Assembly: GCA_014706295.1 (NCBI GenBank)
Contig: JACSVZ010000007.1
Coordinates: 43,104,975-43,168,974, forward strand
From: Lycocorax pyrrhopterus obiensis
Lineage: Eukaryota; Chordata; Aves; Passeriformes; Paradisaeidae
Direction of reading: 5' to 3'
DNA length: 64,000 nucleotides
The position numbers and the translations under genes were made by a program. The notes under the pieces are model-generated. The model was not told the origin of the DNA. It made no database searches and saw nothing but the letters and a program-made list of their open reading frames with translations. The stretch's first letter is position 1. Each line of letters starts with the position of its first letter. Positions 12,891-24,143 of this stretch are shown here, piece by piece.

Positions 12891-15477
12891 AAATGCTTCC
12901 TGTAGCTTGACAGTGCCATGAAGATGGCTCAAAGATGTTTGAACTAAACAGAAGTTGTGCCACTTTCTAAAGTGCCACCCATGGTAATGCCAATTCTCGA
13001 ACTATTGTTTTAGTAGCAGGTTTCCCCATTACACTCCTTTACATTGAGGAGCAATTCTTCTTCTGCCCTTAGCCTTCTTGCCAGAGATTTCTTCCCAAAT
13101 AGTTGTACACAGCTCCGTAAATGTTAGAGTGACATTTGGAGTAGATTTGAAAAGCCCATGTGCTCCTTCTTGGTTCTCCTGAGTCTCTGCCAAGCTTCAG
13201 TCTGGCAGTATAACCTCACTCATCACCTCCCAGGGCTAGCAATAACATTTACAAGCTACAGTTTCCTCTGTCTGCAAATATTTCCACTGTGGTACTCAGT
13301 GCTCTTACAGTTCCTCCCTAGGCCAGTTCTTTATGATTGCAGCCCAAAGAAAGGAGAAGCAAAGTTTATTTGCCTTTCATTGTGGAGTACACAAATTTAT
13401 TTTTTTTGTAACTCCCCACCTGACAACACCCCTTGACTAGCTCGTGACAGCAGGAGTGTAGGAAGGACATACCCAGCCTGATGCTGATGGAAGCTGGTAC
13501 ATGCTACTTTGTAGGGTAGCCACAGGTTAACCTGGGGAGTTAGAGAGTTGATTAAATACAGAAGTTAAGCAAAGCTAGAATCCAGACCAAGAATGTTAGG
13601 GAGGTTTATTAATGGAGAGAGATTTGGGATCCATGTCCCTAATATGTCTTCCCTAGGTCAGTTTAAAATTTGGAAGGTGTCCATTGAAGCTTTTGTTGTA
13701 GACAGGTAAAAGTCTTGTGGGATTTTACCTTACAATGATAGAAGCCTCACAGTTTTAACTAGTTCCTTGAGATTTAGTCCACTTCAAGATGAAAATTCTC
13801 AGGACAGCTTTAATATGCCCACTTTATAATATTGAAGTAGAAGAACAAGATCTTAATCTTGTATTCAAAAAAGAAAACTCGTGCTGTTCTAAAAAGAAAA
13901 ATCAGAATTACTTTTGTTCATAACCAAAATAATTTCAAAGTCTAAACTCTATGAATCAAGGTAATTTTTTTTTCTCTGATGAAGGACATTATAGTACATG
14001 CACTGTGTTGCTTAGGGCTCTTTGTTTGCCTTCTTTACCTAGTTTTTTTTTATGTCTTCCATTTTGTGGATACTTAGTCAATAATAGTATCTTCAGACTT
14101 TGGTTATGTGTTTGGGAAGACCTCAAAGGGATAGAAGAGATATAAGACACTGGAACAGGGGGAGACAGTGGTATGGAAAGGAAATTGGTGAATAGAGTAT
14201 TTTTTCTATTCTGACTTTCTAGATAAATAAATAGGTGTGGTTTGCACTTCAGGTTTCTTCAGGAATTTTTTTCTTTTGTATGAAGGAACTCGCACTTCTG
14301 GGCTATTTTCAGGCCCAGAAATTAAATGTTTTAATTAATGTTATGAAATAAATTTGGCAAGGTTTTGAAAAAATGTGTTTGGTGACGAATGTTTATCTGG
14401 ATGTCGTCTGACCTGTGTAAACATCTGCTAGCAATTTTTGTCTACAGGGGGGGCCTTATAAGTGACAATTATTATTACTGCTCCACCAGTATTTTTGCAT
14501 CCCTGAAAATGTGATGAATGCCTTGGAGCTTGCTCTATTATGTCTCCCATTTGCTGTTCATTTGGAACTATTTTGTGCACATTGCACTGATAAGGGTATC
14601 TTATGTAATTACTCTACTTTAAGTGCTTGTTTGGTCTTAAGTGACACATGCTATTCAAATTGGAAAATTTTAATTTAAAAAAATAGTATACAAATCAGAA
14701 AGAAGCCAGAGATGAGAAGCAGGAGAGGCAAGTTTTAGAAAACAAAAGCTAGGGGAAGCTCAGTAAAAAGGAGCTTACTTAGTCTAAAATAGTGTGAGGG
14801 AGCTGGAATAGTGATATACTGAGTTTCAGGATACGAAAATTCTTTTGTAAAGCAGACATATATGCACTTGGGAGTGAAGAAGGAAGGCATCACCTTAATT
14901 TGAAGCAAAGAAAAACTTGGATTGATGTTGAAAAAAATACTTTGGTCTTTCAGAGAGATTAAGTATCAGCAAAACCAGTCTGGTTTCTTTACTTTTCTGT
15001 AGCTGTATGTGTCCAAGACTTTTACTGTTTTATCTTCATGAGTTTCCAGTGGATAACAACTCATAATAATACTATTGACATCTTGTCAGTTTGAAATCTC
15101 TAAAGCAGAATAGCTTGGTTCTTACTAGCACAGTAAGCCCTATCAGTGTTTTATTAGTCATATTTATTGTTTGCAGGGTATTTTGCTAGACTAATAAAGC
15201 CCATTCTTATTCCTAAAGTAATGTTTCAGTTTAGGCAGGTTTTTAAAAATGGTTTTGTGTTCTCTGTTATTGTCACTCTTGGTGCTAGTGAATTATACTT
15301 ACATCCCTTCAAATTGCTCTTTCGTGTTTGGTGGGCTAAGTTTAAGTTGAAGCCCAATGACACTGAGATGAGAGACATCCAGGAAAAATTCAGTTTACTG
15401 CAGAAGGTGTCATTTAGTAAACATGGACTTTTCTTCTGGGTCAACAAGAAGCAGTCCCAGAGCACAGTACCACCAGC

Positions 15478-15860
15478 ACGCTTAGGGCACTGACAGGCCC
15501 TGCCTGGCCACTGGGACTCCCTGCTCATGGCCCAGGGCCCCATGGCATCCCCCTGGCCATCTGCCCCCCACCCGGTGATGCTGCGGCAGGGCCAGTCCCC
15601 GGGTCCCCCCCACAGCATGCCCAGCCATGGGTGCTGCCAAGCCAGGCCCACGTCCAACCCTGTCACTCTGGCTCTGCCTGGCAATCGCTCTTAACCCTGG
15701 CCAGCAGATTGACTTCCTGGCCCGGCTGTGGACCTGCCTCATCACCTTGAGGTTTCCTGGTTTCTCGGTTGGACCTGGCCCCCATTTGCATATCTGTCCC
15801 ACTCACCTTCCTGTGTGTGTGGGACGGCCCTGGGCAGCAAGGGACTAGCACAGGGAACTC
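15478..15860. repeat. GC-rich block, possible unclassified interspersed repeat
   Basis: About 380 bp of strikingly C/G-rich sequence (runs such as GGGTCCCCCCCACAGC) sits abruptly in AT-rich intron. Long open frames on both strands reflect the lack of AT-rich stops and show no known domain. The segment from about 15720 to 15845 has the texture of a bird LTR or tandem-derived repeat, but I cannot name a family. Confidence 0.35.
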
Positions 15861-18800
15861 CACAGCTCCTGGCACCCATCCTGTTGGATGATGTGCAAGG
15901 TCCTAACTGCTTGTGAGCACTTGAAGTTCCCATCATATCTTTTCCACCAAAACAGGAGCATTATCTTCTGGGTTCTAGACAGATTCAGTCTGATTGATTA
16001 CATTCGGGCTTCCCAAATTACTTGTCAAGCTTTTTTTGTTGAAATTCATCTGTATAGAATCCACTTGGACAGGAATTAGGATTTCTTTTTCTTTTTTTCT
16101 TTTTAGATATTATTTTTGTGGGATTTTTTGGTTTTGTTTTGTTTTAAAGTGTAATTTTGGTTTTGAGAAAATCTGTTTTTTATTTGGGGCCATGTGTCTG
16201 CTAGTGGATATGTGAGGGCAGGAGGTGAGCTGTGCAATCAATGCCTGCAGGAAAGTGTTGTCTGGTTTGCAGATACAAAGCTTAGGCACTTTAGGGATAT
16301 TTGAATTTGCAAGAACATGGAAATGTTTGGTCTAAGAGTTTTGGTCTCACAAATGTAGCTGGGGAAAATGTTATGTGCCCTGGACTGCTGTCACTGGGGA
16401 CTTCAACTTTCATGAAGTGTGGATATTTTCAATTCTTTTTGCACTGTCACCTTTCTGAAAATTTCAGTAAGAAAGTACACTGTCTTGTAGTCTGGGAGGC
16501 AGAGGAAAAAGACCATGGGGAAGAACAGGAGACTACAGAAAAACTAAGAGGAAGAAGAAAGAAAAGAAGCAAGGGATGGAGATTAATACAAGAGAGAGGT
16601 TAGAAAGCAGGAGAAAAAGCATGAAGAGGTCTTGAATAATTTTCTGTCTGTGTGCTAGGAATATGCCTGTTCCATCTCCCTGGGAGGTTTATGCAGAGCC
16701 TTGTGGGGAAGCAGCAATGAATTGCTCCTTTGGATGCTAAGTGTAAAATTAAAACTGGCAGGTCTGAGAGCACAAGACTGGGAAGCTAATTGCTCCTAAT
16801 AACATATTGATTTTCACAGATTTCTGGCACTATATCAGAGCAGTTTTGAACCAGCACCTGGTTTCTTCCTCTTCCCATCTCCAAACTAATGGCAATGAAG
16901 CTTCTGGCATTAGGATCACAAATAAATGCCATTCAATTTTTTTGTCTGTACAAATCTGTGGGGGTCTCAAACATGATTTCACACATTGCTCCTATGCATC
17001 CAATATAATAGCTACCCTAAAAGTAGAAGGGTGGGAGAAACATGCATGTATTTTAAACTTGGATAACTGTGCTGCTGCCTGTAAATGTGGTGCTGAACAA
17101 AGCATTACAGTCCCATTGCTGCAGGTGGCTGAGGACAATTGAATGGATGCCTGTATTCAGGCAGAAGTCGCCAGCACAGGTGTCTGGGAGGCTGGGGTCA
17201 TGTACTTGTTGCCAGCTTACATTCAACCCTGAGCAGATTTGCTGTATGTGTTGCTCAGCTGTAACATGCTATTCTTGAGGTTTGGGGACTGACTGTCAGG
17301 AAAAGGAAATAGGTTTTATTTGTATGACTGCTACTAGGCAATAGCCTCCTCTGAACGGGGTATTTTCATAGCTGGAGGGAATTGTCTGCTTGCAAGATGT
17401 GCTGAAAGGCTCCCAGAGACTCCAGATTGAGAAGACTTGCAAAGTGAAAATGAAATCTTGCTATTTTTGAAATACGTCAAGTGCATACGGCACAAGAACA
17501 GAACATCGTCCTCTGTGGTTGTGTGGAGGCTGTTTCAACCATTTCAAGATATTTAATTTTATCTACTTAATTGTTACGAGGTTTCGTTGCATCATGTTTG
17601 CAGCAGACTGCCCAGAGAAGGGACAGTAATACCTGGCTTAGGCTACTGTGGAATGTCAACTGAAACACTGTCCAGACTTTTATGTCATCTTCAGCAATTC
17701 TGAGTGTTCTTCAGATCCTCCTTACTTAAGTATAATAGTAAGGGTTGGGATTTCTTGTCTAAGGACAGTAGTTGTCTGGCAATGGGATCAGTAAAGCTGA
17801 AGGACACAAATACTACTGAAGGGAAGAGACTCATTATTACCATGCTTTTGGTTTGTTCTCGTCACTGCAGAAAAACTCGTGCTTTCGAAGCACCTAATGC
17901 ATGGCACTGTGGAGAAGGAAGCAGCAGTGCTGGGACATTTGTGTCAGCTACTCCCACTCACAGTCCCGATATCCTCCAGCCCCCTTCTCACAGCTATTCA
18001 TGTGCCAGGGCCAGCAACTGTTTCATGCAAGGCACATCTGAGCTGAAGGCGTCAAAAGAGCCATTTCATGCTTGACTGCATTTTCTAATACAATCTGCAG
18101 ACAGAGAGAGGAAAGAGAGCAAGGAAGGTTTGTGTGTACATAGGCATTGCCTTTGAGTGTATGTATAAAATACAGTACATTTAGTTCCAGCTTGCAGCTG
18201 TGGGTGGCAAGTGAGAGGTGCAGACGTGAGGGGGAAGAGAATTTCACTTTGAAAAGAAGAAACTATTCTTCCACCTTGAAAAAGAAGCTTTCTTTTCTTC
18301 TCTGTTTCTTGGCCAAACGAAGATGTGGGACCCCAGGGCCACACTGGCAGCTGGTACCAGAGATGTGTGCAGTGTAATGGCTGAGTGGATGATGTGTGTA
18401 GAGAGCTTTCTGTGTACAGACCATGACAGTGTGTGGCAAGTGCAGCTAAGGAAACTGATGAGTAAGGATGCTGTTCACAGACATCTTAATGGTGCTCCCA
18501 GAAAAGTTTTCTTAATGTGTTTGCGTGTCCTATCACCGCAGAGGTGCTGCACACCAGCTATTGGTGTGGTGGGTTGCTGCACCAGCGCAACTGTAGTGTT
18601 CCCCACCAAATATTTTGGAACCATATACGTGTCTCCTCTGTCACTTTATCAGCTTGATATTTATATCTTTATTTGTCACCTCATTTGCATATTTATTGCA
18701 TTGCAGTTCTGTTACTGGCTGTTTTGGAGCCAGCCACGGGTGCTTTATGACATGGATATTTGGATCTTCCTCAGTTTCCCATCAATTTACCCTACTGTAG

Positions 18801-18981
18801 CATCTAACATTTAGACATTGAGAGGAGTAAGGTTCAGCTCTGCCAAGCTTGCTGTTTCCTGATAGAAGTTCTGCTCTCATTGTCTGGGAAAAATGGGACA
18901 AAGGGCTGAAATATAAGGAGAACATCTAGATTCCAAATACTTGTTTTGCAGTTGGTTAAATTAGATGGGCTGTTAACTTTA

Positions 18982-18997
18982 GGGGGGTGGGGGGGGG
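18982..18997 (+). repeat. G-run (G6-T-G9)
   Basis: Sixteen bases with one T interruption, on the transcribed-sense strand of the gene. Confidence 0.9.
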
Positions 18998-19050
18998 AGA
19001 ATCCCAGTCAATCGTTTGAGAAAACTTCAGCTGAACTGAACTGAATAATG

Positions 19051-19100
19051 TACTGGTAAGAGAGCTTTATGGGTGAGGTACTGGTAAGAGAGCTTTATGG
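19051..19100. repeat. 22-bp tandem direct repeat, 28-bp period
   Basis: TACTGGTAAGAGAGCTTTAT with a following GG occurs at 19051-19072 and again, identical, at 19079-19100, with six bases between. Confidence 0.92.
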
Positions 19101-20182
19101 AGCAATCCATCCATGTTTCTAGCTGAACCAGTCAGGTTTTTTTAAAACTCTGGGATTTTGATGTGTAGTTTTATGGTAGAAGCCCTACATGGAGCAACCT
19201 CTACAGCTCTGTCTTTGGTAGGGGTTGGCTGTGGGGAATAGGAATGCTCTGATTCATACATTTATATATTTATGTAGATTTGTAAATTTTTCAGATAAAA
19301 ATGCTTTTGAGCATGTTCCGTGAAGAAACAATGATTGCCATGCTGTAGTGCTTGCTGCAGTTCCAGCACAAGACTTTAATTCTACCCTTTAGAGGAGAGT
19401 ATCACTTTCTGCAGGCAAGACCCTGAACAAATAGAGAATGCTAAGTTTAACTCCTTTCCTCGAATGAAATTCCAATTTTCTTTGACATCCTCAGAGATGG
19501 CAGAAAAATATAACTTCTTTCTTCACTTTTTTTCTCCCCTCCTCCTGGCTTTCATTGTGCCAAATGTTCCATCTTCTAACTTTTCCTGCATTTGAATGAC
19601 GCTTGCAATGGAATTTGGTTTATTCCTTTCTTCATTTGCATCGGTTGTGTCAGCAGAGCTCTACTAACACTGGTTGTTAGTAAGTAGTGAAAAAATCTAA
19701 AATCACAAAAAAGAACAAGTCTGATTTAGAAAAGACCTGTTAGGAAATTCACTTTGTACAGTTGTTTGTCTTTAAAGTGATATCGATGAAACGAAATTCC
19801 TCTCTAAATAAGCAGCAGCAAGAGTACCAGAAATTAGAACTCTAGTCATTACTGCTGGTCCTAGGGAAGGCTGGACTTCAGTGCGCTGAAGGAGATTGCA
19901 TTTTCTGGAAGATGTGAAAAACAAAGTCTTTGCTAGCACATAATCACAAAAGGGCTCTGTCCTAACATGCTTGAGCTTGGGAATTATGTGTCCATGGGTA
20001 CTGCTGTCACCAGCTGCAGTGAACACCACATCTTTCTTTGCTGCTCATATTTGCCCCGCAGGGTTTCTCGATGCAGTTAAATGGTTGTTGCACTTTTCCC
20101 CAGTTACATACCTTTCTGTGGCAAGTGCTGTGGTTTATGTAGACACAGTGCTCTGTGGTAGTTGTGAGGGTTCTTCAGAGGT

Positions 20183-20227
20183 GTAACTACTTCTCATTTC
20201 TTGCAATTGTTTGCTGATTCCTTGCAG
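20183..20227 (+). promoter_or_regulatory. NRXN3: 3' splice site of the LNS4 exon
   Basis: A pyrimidine-biased tract (ACTACTTCTCATTTCTTGC and then GATTCCTTGCAG) ends at AG 20226-20227. The exon frame that follows gives the neurexin Glu-Ala-Ser-Ile-Leu-Ser junction, with the Glu codon split G|AG. This fixes the acceptor. Confidence 0.9.
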
Positions 20228-20431
20228 AGGCCTCTATCTTGAGCTATGATGGCAGCATGTACATGAAGATCGTCATGCCCATGGTTATGCACACAGAAGC
20301 AGAAGATGTGTCCTTCCGTTTCATGTCCCAGCGTGCTTATGGGCTGTTGATGGCAACCACCTCGCGAGACTCTGCTGACACTCTGCGCCTGGAGCTGGAT
20401 GGAGGCCGTGTCAAACTTATGGTCAACTTAG
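20228..20431 (+). CDS. NRXN3: Alpha-neurexin-3 exon, start of LNS4 domain
   Basis: This internal exon of a presynaptic adhesion receptor encodes 67 complete codons plus a split codon at each end (phase 1 to phase 1, 204 nt). The frame contains the segments [36 protein letters not shown] and RVKLMVNL. From memory of the family these are the first beta strands of the fourth laminin/neurexin/sex-hormone-globulin (LNS) domain, found only in alpha-neurexins. Neurexin-3 fits better than neurexin-1 because of the Met-rich KIVMPMVM stretch, FRFMSQ, and Gly-Gly with Met in the last strand. Alpha-neurexins span the presynaptic membrane and organise synapses through extracellular partners. The acceptor is a pyrimidine-rich run ending TTCCTTGCAG. 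The donor G|GTATCG is weak at +4 and +5. Reading through the donor closes after Gly-Ile-Val at a TAA. The exon is followed 7.6 kb downstream by the SS3 microexon. There is no start codon: this is an internal exon. Confidence 0.96.
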
Positions 20432-20437
20432 GTATCG
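20432..20437 (+). promoter_or_regulatory. NRXN3: 5' splice site of the LNS4 exon (weak)
   Basis: The junction reads TTAG|GTATCG. Positions -2, -1, +1, +2 and +3 fit the consensus, but +4 (T), +5 (C) and +6 (G) do not. The position is fixed by protein homology: the last complete codon is Leu of Val-Asn-Leu, and the final G starts the split codon completed by the next exon (Asp with the microexon, Gly without it). Confidence 0.88.
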
Positions 20438-21716
20438 TATAAACACCTTCCACTGCCTTCTTCACTATTAGTTTGGGCTTGTGATTAGTGTTTTTTTAAA
20501 AATAATTTCATTTAATTTCTGTTGGTTTGATTGGATTGGATTGATTTCTAAAATAACTGCTGAAACTTTTATAAGTATATTCTCTGCAGAGAGAAATTCT
20601 CTTCTGCATTGCTGCATGAAGATTTGCTGTCAGTTCTTCGTTATGGACAGTGTTGGTTTTTAAGTCTTTAAGTTTTTAAGTTTCCTTTCTTGGTCTGGGA
20701 CTGGTGAGCTCTGTGTGAAACATGCTACTTGGTCCATCTTTTGATCAGTTACATCTCTCATTCATCCAGCATCACTCAAAACAGTCAAAGGCAAACATGG
20801 AAAGAAAGCAAAATGAATATGGTGGCAAGCAGAAGTTCTGTGAACCCCTTGCCCTTTGCATAATTTGGTGGCATTTGATACAGCTTGCCGTATTTTATAT
20901 ATCTAATAAAATAGCCTTGTGTTTTTTGTTGTGTCTTTATTAAAAAGAAAGTAACAATAATAAAAGTGCATCTCCCTATCCCAAAGGCCTGTGTTCTGTC
21001 TCCTTAGAGTTATACTTTCCCAAAAAATAATTTAAAAAGACAATTAGAAACAAGTCCAACAATAACAATACAAAAACAATTGGGAATGAATGTGCTTTTA
21101 GATTAGCCTCAAATTATTTTCTTGACAGTCTTTAGGTATTCTACTGAGTGAAAAATTTTTAAGAATGTAAATACATGAGTTGAAACTTTCTTTCACTTTT
21201 CAGTGATCCAGCTTGTTGCTTCAAGTGAATTCAGGAATATAACTAAAAAGAGGTTCTGACTCAAACAGGCAAAACTAACATGATAGTGCATAATCTTATA
21301 CCTTTTCATGTGTAGGCTATTGTATATGAAGGTTTGTGTATGGTCTGTGAGAGCTTCTGTCAGCTTTCGAAGTTCTAAGGCCCACTGGAACAAGCTTTCA
21401 CAGTTTTTGAGATAATAGTATCACCATCTTCAGAGCCCTGCTTTGGCTATCAGCAGCAATCCATGTAGCAGCTTTGTTGGTAGAATATGTTGTCCAGTAG
21501 TTGTCTTCTGGAACAAGCTTGCTTTTAAAAATTGCATCTGGTGCCTTTTTTTTGGCTTTGAAATTGTGAGCCAGATCCTATTATTTACTTTTTGAATAAG
21601 AGAGTGAAGAGAAGAAGATACATCAAACAAATTCATATCTCTTAAAATGAAAGAATGTCCATCTAAAAGTCTATAGAAACTCTTGCCTTTTAGTAAATAA
21701 AAGCAAAAAACCAACA

Positions 21717-21725
21717 CCCCCCCCC
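21717..21725 (+). repeat. C-run (C9)
   Basis: Nine consecutive C bases after an A-rich segment. Confidence 0.85.
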
Positions 21726-23596
21726 ATGTATTTGCATATTTGCTCTGCTTAGCTTGACTGAAGAAGCATAAAGAACTATTGCATCTGTAGCTGCTTAGGA
21801 GCAGTTGCTGTCTTATCCAGACTGGCCTATAGGACAGATGGGATAGATGAACTTCAGCTATGGCAGTAACTTCTCAAATAAAGAGAACCAGCACTCTGAT
21901 GATAGCCATCTCTGCTTATATGAACTCTAAGTGAAGGAAAATTTCATAGATTTTCCAGGGTTTCTCTGGAGAACAGCTCAAAAGGACTGCTGTTGATCCT
22001 CCTTACATGTGCAAAGAGAATCTTCCACAAAACCCCAGTGTTTGTGTATCTATATGTGTTTGCATTTTCTTCTGATATAATCAGTTGTTGCTAATAATCA
22101 AGCAAAATGAGATTATATTTCACCCATTTCATTTCTTGAAAATTATGGCTAGCTATTTTTTTCCCAGAAAATACAATTAATCATGGAAATATTGGTAAAG
22201 GCATACTTCTGTTGGGGAAGTGATGAGGCAGCTGAGTATCTGCTCAACTCTACAGTATCCTCTTGTAGCCCAGAGCCAGTTCTTTTACTTTTCAAGCCTT
22301 AGTTTTTCTATTTGTTGAAAGGAGAATTCTTTGCACCCTGTGGGGGATGTGTTAGTATTTTAGTAAAGGCTGCTTTTATCACCTTTGATATTCCCCCATG
22401 AAAAGTACTACAGCATGAAAATTTCCAGACTTCATCAAAAATTGTCACTTTTTCTTCTGAGAAAGGTACCACTTGTTTGATTCTTTTATGTCTTCTTAAA
22501 AATGAATAAGAATTAGGAGAATTGCTAATTTTGGGTGTTCAGGGCCTCCTAGAAGTAGACCCTAAGTAAATACGAGGAGAGTATATTTAGATAGCCCTGA
22601 ATATACTTATTTTTTAAAGCTTACTCTTTCCTTTCCAGTTTTCATTATATCATGCTGACAGACAATATTTTCCCTCAGGGCCTGTCAACATTGTATGCCT
22701 GATTGGCATTGGTCACTTTTAGCACTCGCTGGGGTTTGTTATGCCATCACCTAGCCTAGAGGTGGACTGCTCAACTCTTACTGTCTGGCACCTAAAAGAC
22801 GTGGCTAAAGATTTGACAGATGGTCTACACATGTTTGGGAAAAATGTGCTGTTGACAGTTTAATGCAGGGACAAAATCTGTAAACAATCTCCTGTGTAAA
22901 CTGAAGGCTGATTCTGTGTAGTAGCAGGGATTGAAGCAATGTGTATGCCACATTTTGCCAGCTTTTCAGCTGGAAATTTTTGTGAGGTTGAATCTTCCCC
23001 AAAGTGACTACAGGCTGCATCAGTGGAAACCTGTCAGCACTCTCCTATGTCTGACTCAACAGAGGGGTAGTTTAGACTGTTGGAACGCACACTGAGCTTT
23101 ACCTCTCCTTTCTTCAGATTTATAAAGCTGTCAGATAATGCCCTTGAAACAGGACTTTCCTTCTACCAAAACAGCAAAGTTACTTTGCTGTTGAAGAAGA
23201 GAATTTGAGGACGGATCACCTTACCGGAGCCATTCATTTCCAGTTGTTTAAGTCACATTAACTCTGGAGACCGTTCATAGCCCAAGTGTCACAAATGAGA
23301 ACGAACTTTATCTGACCTTGCCAAAATCTCCTTACCCATGAGAAACAGTCATCAGCATCACCTCTGAAGACCTGAATATGCTTGGTGCTGACTAGCTATG
23401 TGTCAGTATCCCCTGAGGGTCTAACCCATGATACATGTGTGTAAACAAGGACTGTTTTGAGGGGTGAGTTGTTTAACTGTGCTTTTCTTGTAAGTCATTT
23501 AATACTATTGCTAAGAGCTGTCTCTTTCTTCTCTTCTTTGATCTATTCCATTCAATTTCTTATTATCATTTGTGTCTTTATTAAGGTCTTTCCTAT

Positions 23597-23645
23597 GTTG
23601 TTTTTTCTTTTCTTTTCTTTCTTTTCTTATCTTTTTTTTTTTTTG
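23597..23645 (+). repeat. Long pyrimidine tract (T/C)
   Basis: TTTTCTTTTC-type sequence lasting about 50 nt. It feeds the acceptor-like AG at 23664 described separately. Confidence 0.85.
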
Positions 23646-23664
23646 ACTCTTCTGTGTGTTTCAG

Positions 23665-23696
23665 CTGTAAAGCTTTCCCATACCCCATCAGCCATG
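23665..23696 (+). other. Possible cryptic 32-nt exon
   Basis: A T/C tract of about 50 nt (23597-23642) leads to TGTGTGTTTCAG at 23664, a strong-looking acceptor. The first good donor, CATG|GTAAAT, comes 32 nt later. Spliced after the LNS4 exon, the frame would start Ala-Val-Lys-Leu-Ser-His-Thr-Pro-Ser-Ala and shift the neurexin frame, because 32 is not a multiple of three. It does not match any neurexin exon I know. It is probably a decoy or pseudo-exon. Confidence 0.2.
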
Positions 23697-24126
23697 GTAA
23701 ATCAAAAGATGGTATTCGACCCTTCAAAGGCCTGAAGCCTGCGGCCCGCACAGCAAACAGCCCTGAGAACAGAGCGTACGGAGCAGCCTGCAGGGGCTGG
23801 CATATCCCTCTCACCCCTCAGCACTCAGTGTCCAAGGCAGTCAGGGGAGAGAGATACAGCAGGTGTGGGTGGGCATGGGCAGCTGGGGCTTGCTCTAGAA
23901 GGTGGGAGGGAAAGGAAGAGCAGCAATGAATAATTCTCTAAGGAAGGGGGCAAGGAAGTTGCTTCAGACCTTTCCACTGTGGGTGCCTGGGGTACTGCAA
24001 ATCTTCATGTTGACAGCACGACTCTCAGTAGTTTGAGTTTTTGTTGTGGGAAGAATAGAAATCCGAATGTGATGCATATCTCACTTCTGTTGAGAAGGAT
24101 TTTGAAGAAGTGGGTCTGGAGTGGAA

Positions 24127-24143
24127 GGAGAGAGAGAGAGAGA
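24127..24143. repeat. GA dinucleotide repeat
   Basis: About eight GA units, followed by AAATTAAG. Shorter GA runs occur at 25453-25467 and 44759-44771. Confidence 0.9.

Larger units (their letters stand above)
1..20227 (+). other. NRXN3: NRXN3 intron upstream of the LNS4 exon (partial)
   Basis: This is intronic sequence, inferred from the exon that begins at 20228. I looked for an EGF-like exon (closely spaced cysteines, Cys-x-Cys-x8-Cys pattern) that normally precedes LNS4 in alpha-neurexins and did not recognise one. The interval holds CR1 fragments (5198-5305, 5990-6150, 11205-12890), a GC-rich block (15478-15860), a purine-rich stretch (about 16494-16625), a G-run (18982-18997) and a short tandem duplication (19051-19100). 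Open frames of up to about 150 codons occur here, but none shows a recognisable domain or flanking splice signals. Apart from the listed repeats I see nothing interpretable in 1-5197, 6151-11204 and 12891-15477. Confidence 0.85.

Noticed and set aside
12654..12932. Minus-strand 92-codon open frame with a helix-turn-helix-like stretch
   Set aside because: It lies almost entirely in a diverged antisense CR1 3' region (12573-12890); the motif resemblance is chance.
15226..15684. 152-codon minus-strand open frame, the longest in the window
   Set aside because: About half of it comes from the GC-rich block, where stops are rare; Trp/Gly/Pro-rich with no domain.
17704..18075. 123-codon plus-strand open frame upstream of the LNS4 exon
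   Set aside because: No neurexin similarity, no cysteine pattern of an EGF-like domain and no flanking splice sites.
18660..18700. ATTTGCAT octamer (POU-factor motif); others at 15783, 19636 and 21728
   Set aside because: Common in AT-rich DNA and without any supporting context.
23654..23929. Open frame over a short GC-rich stretch after the pyrimidine tract
   Set aside because: Translation is not neurexin-like and carries no domain; only the splice-like signals at its left end seemed worth reporting.
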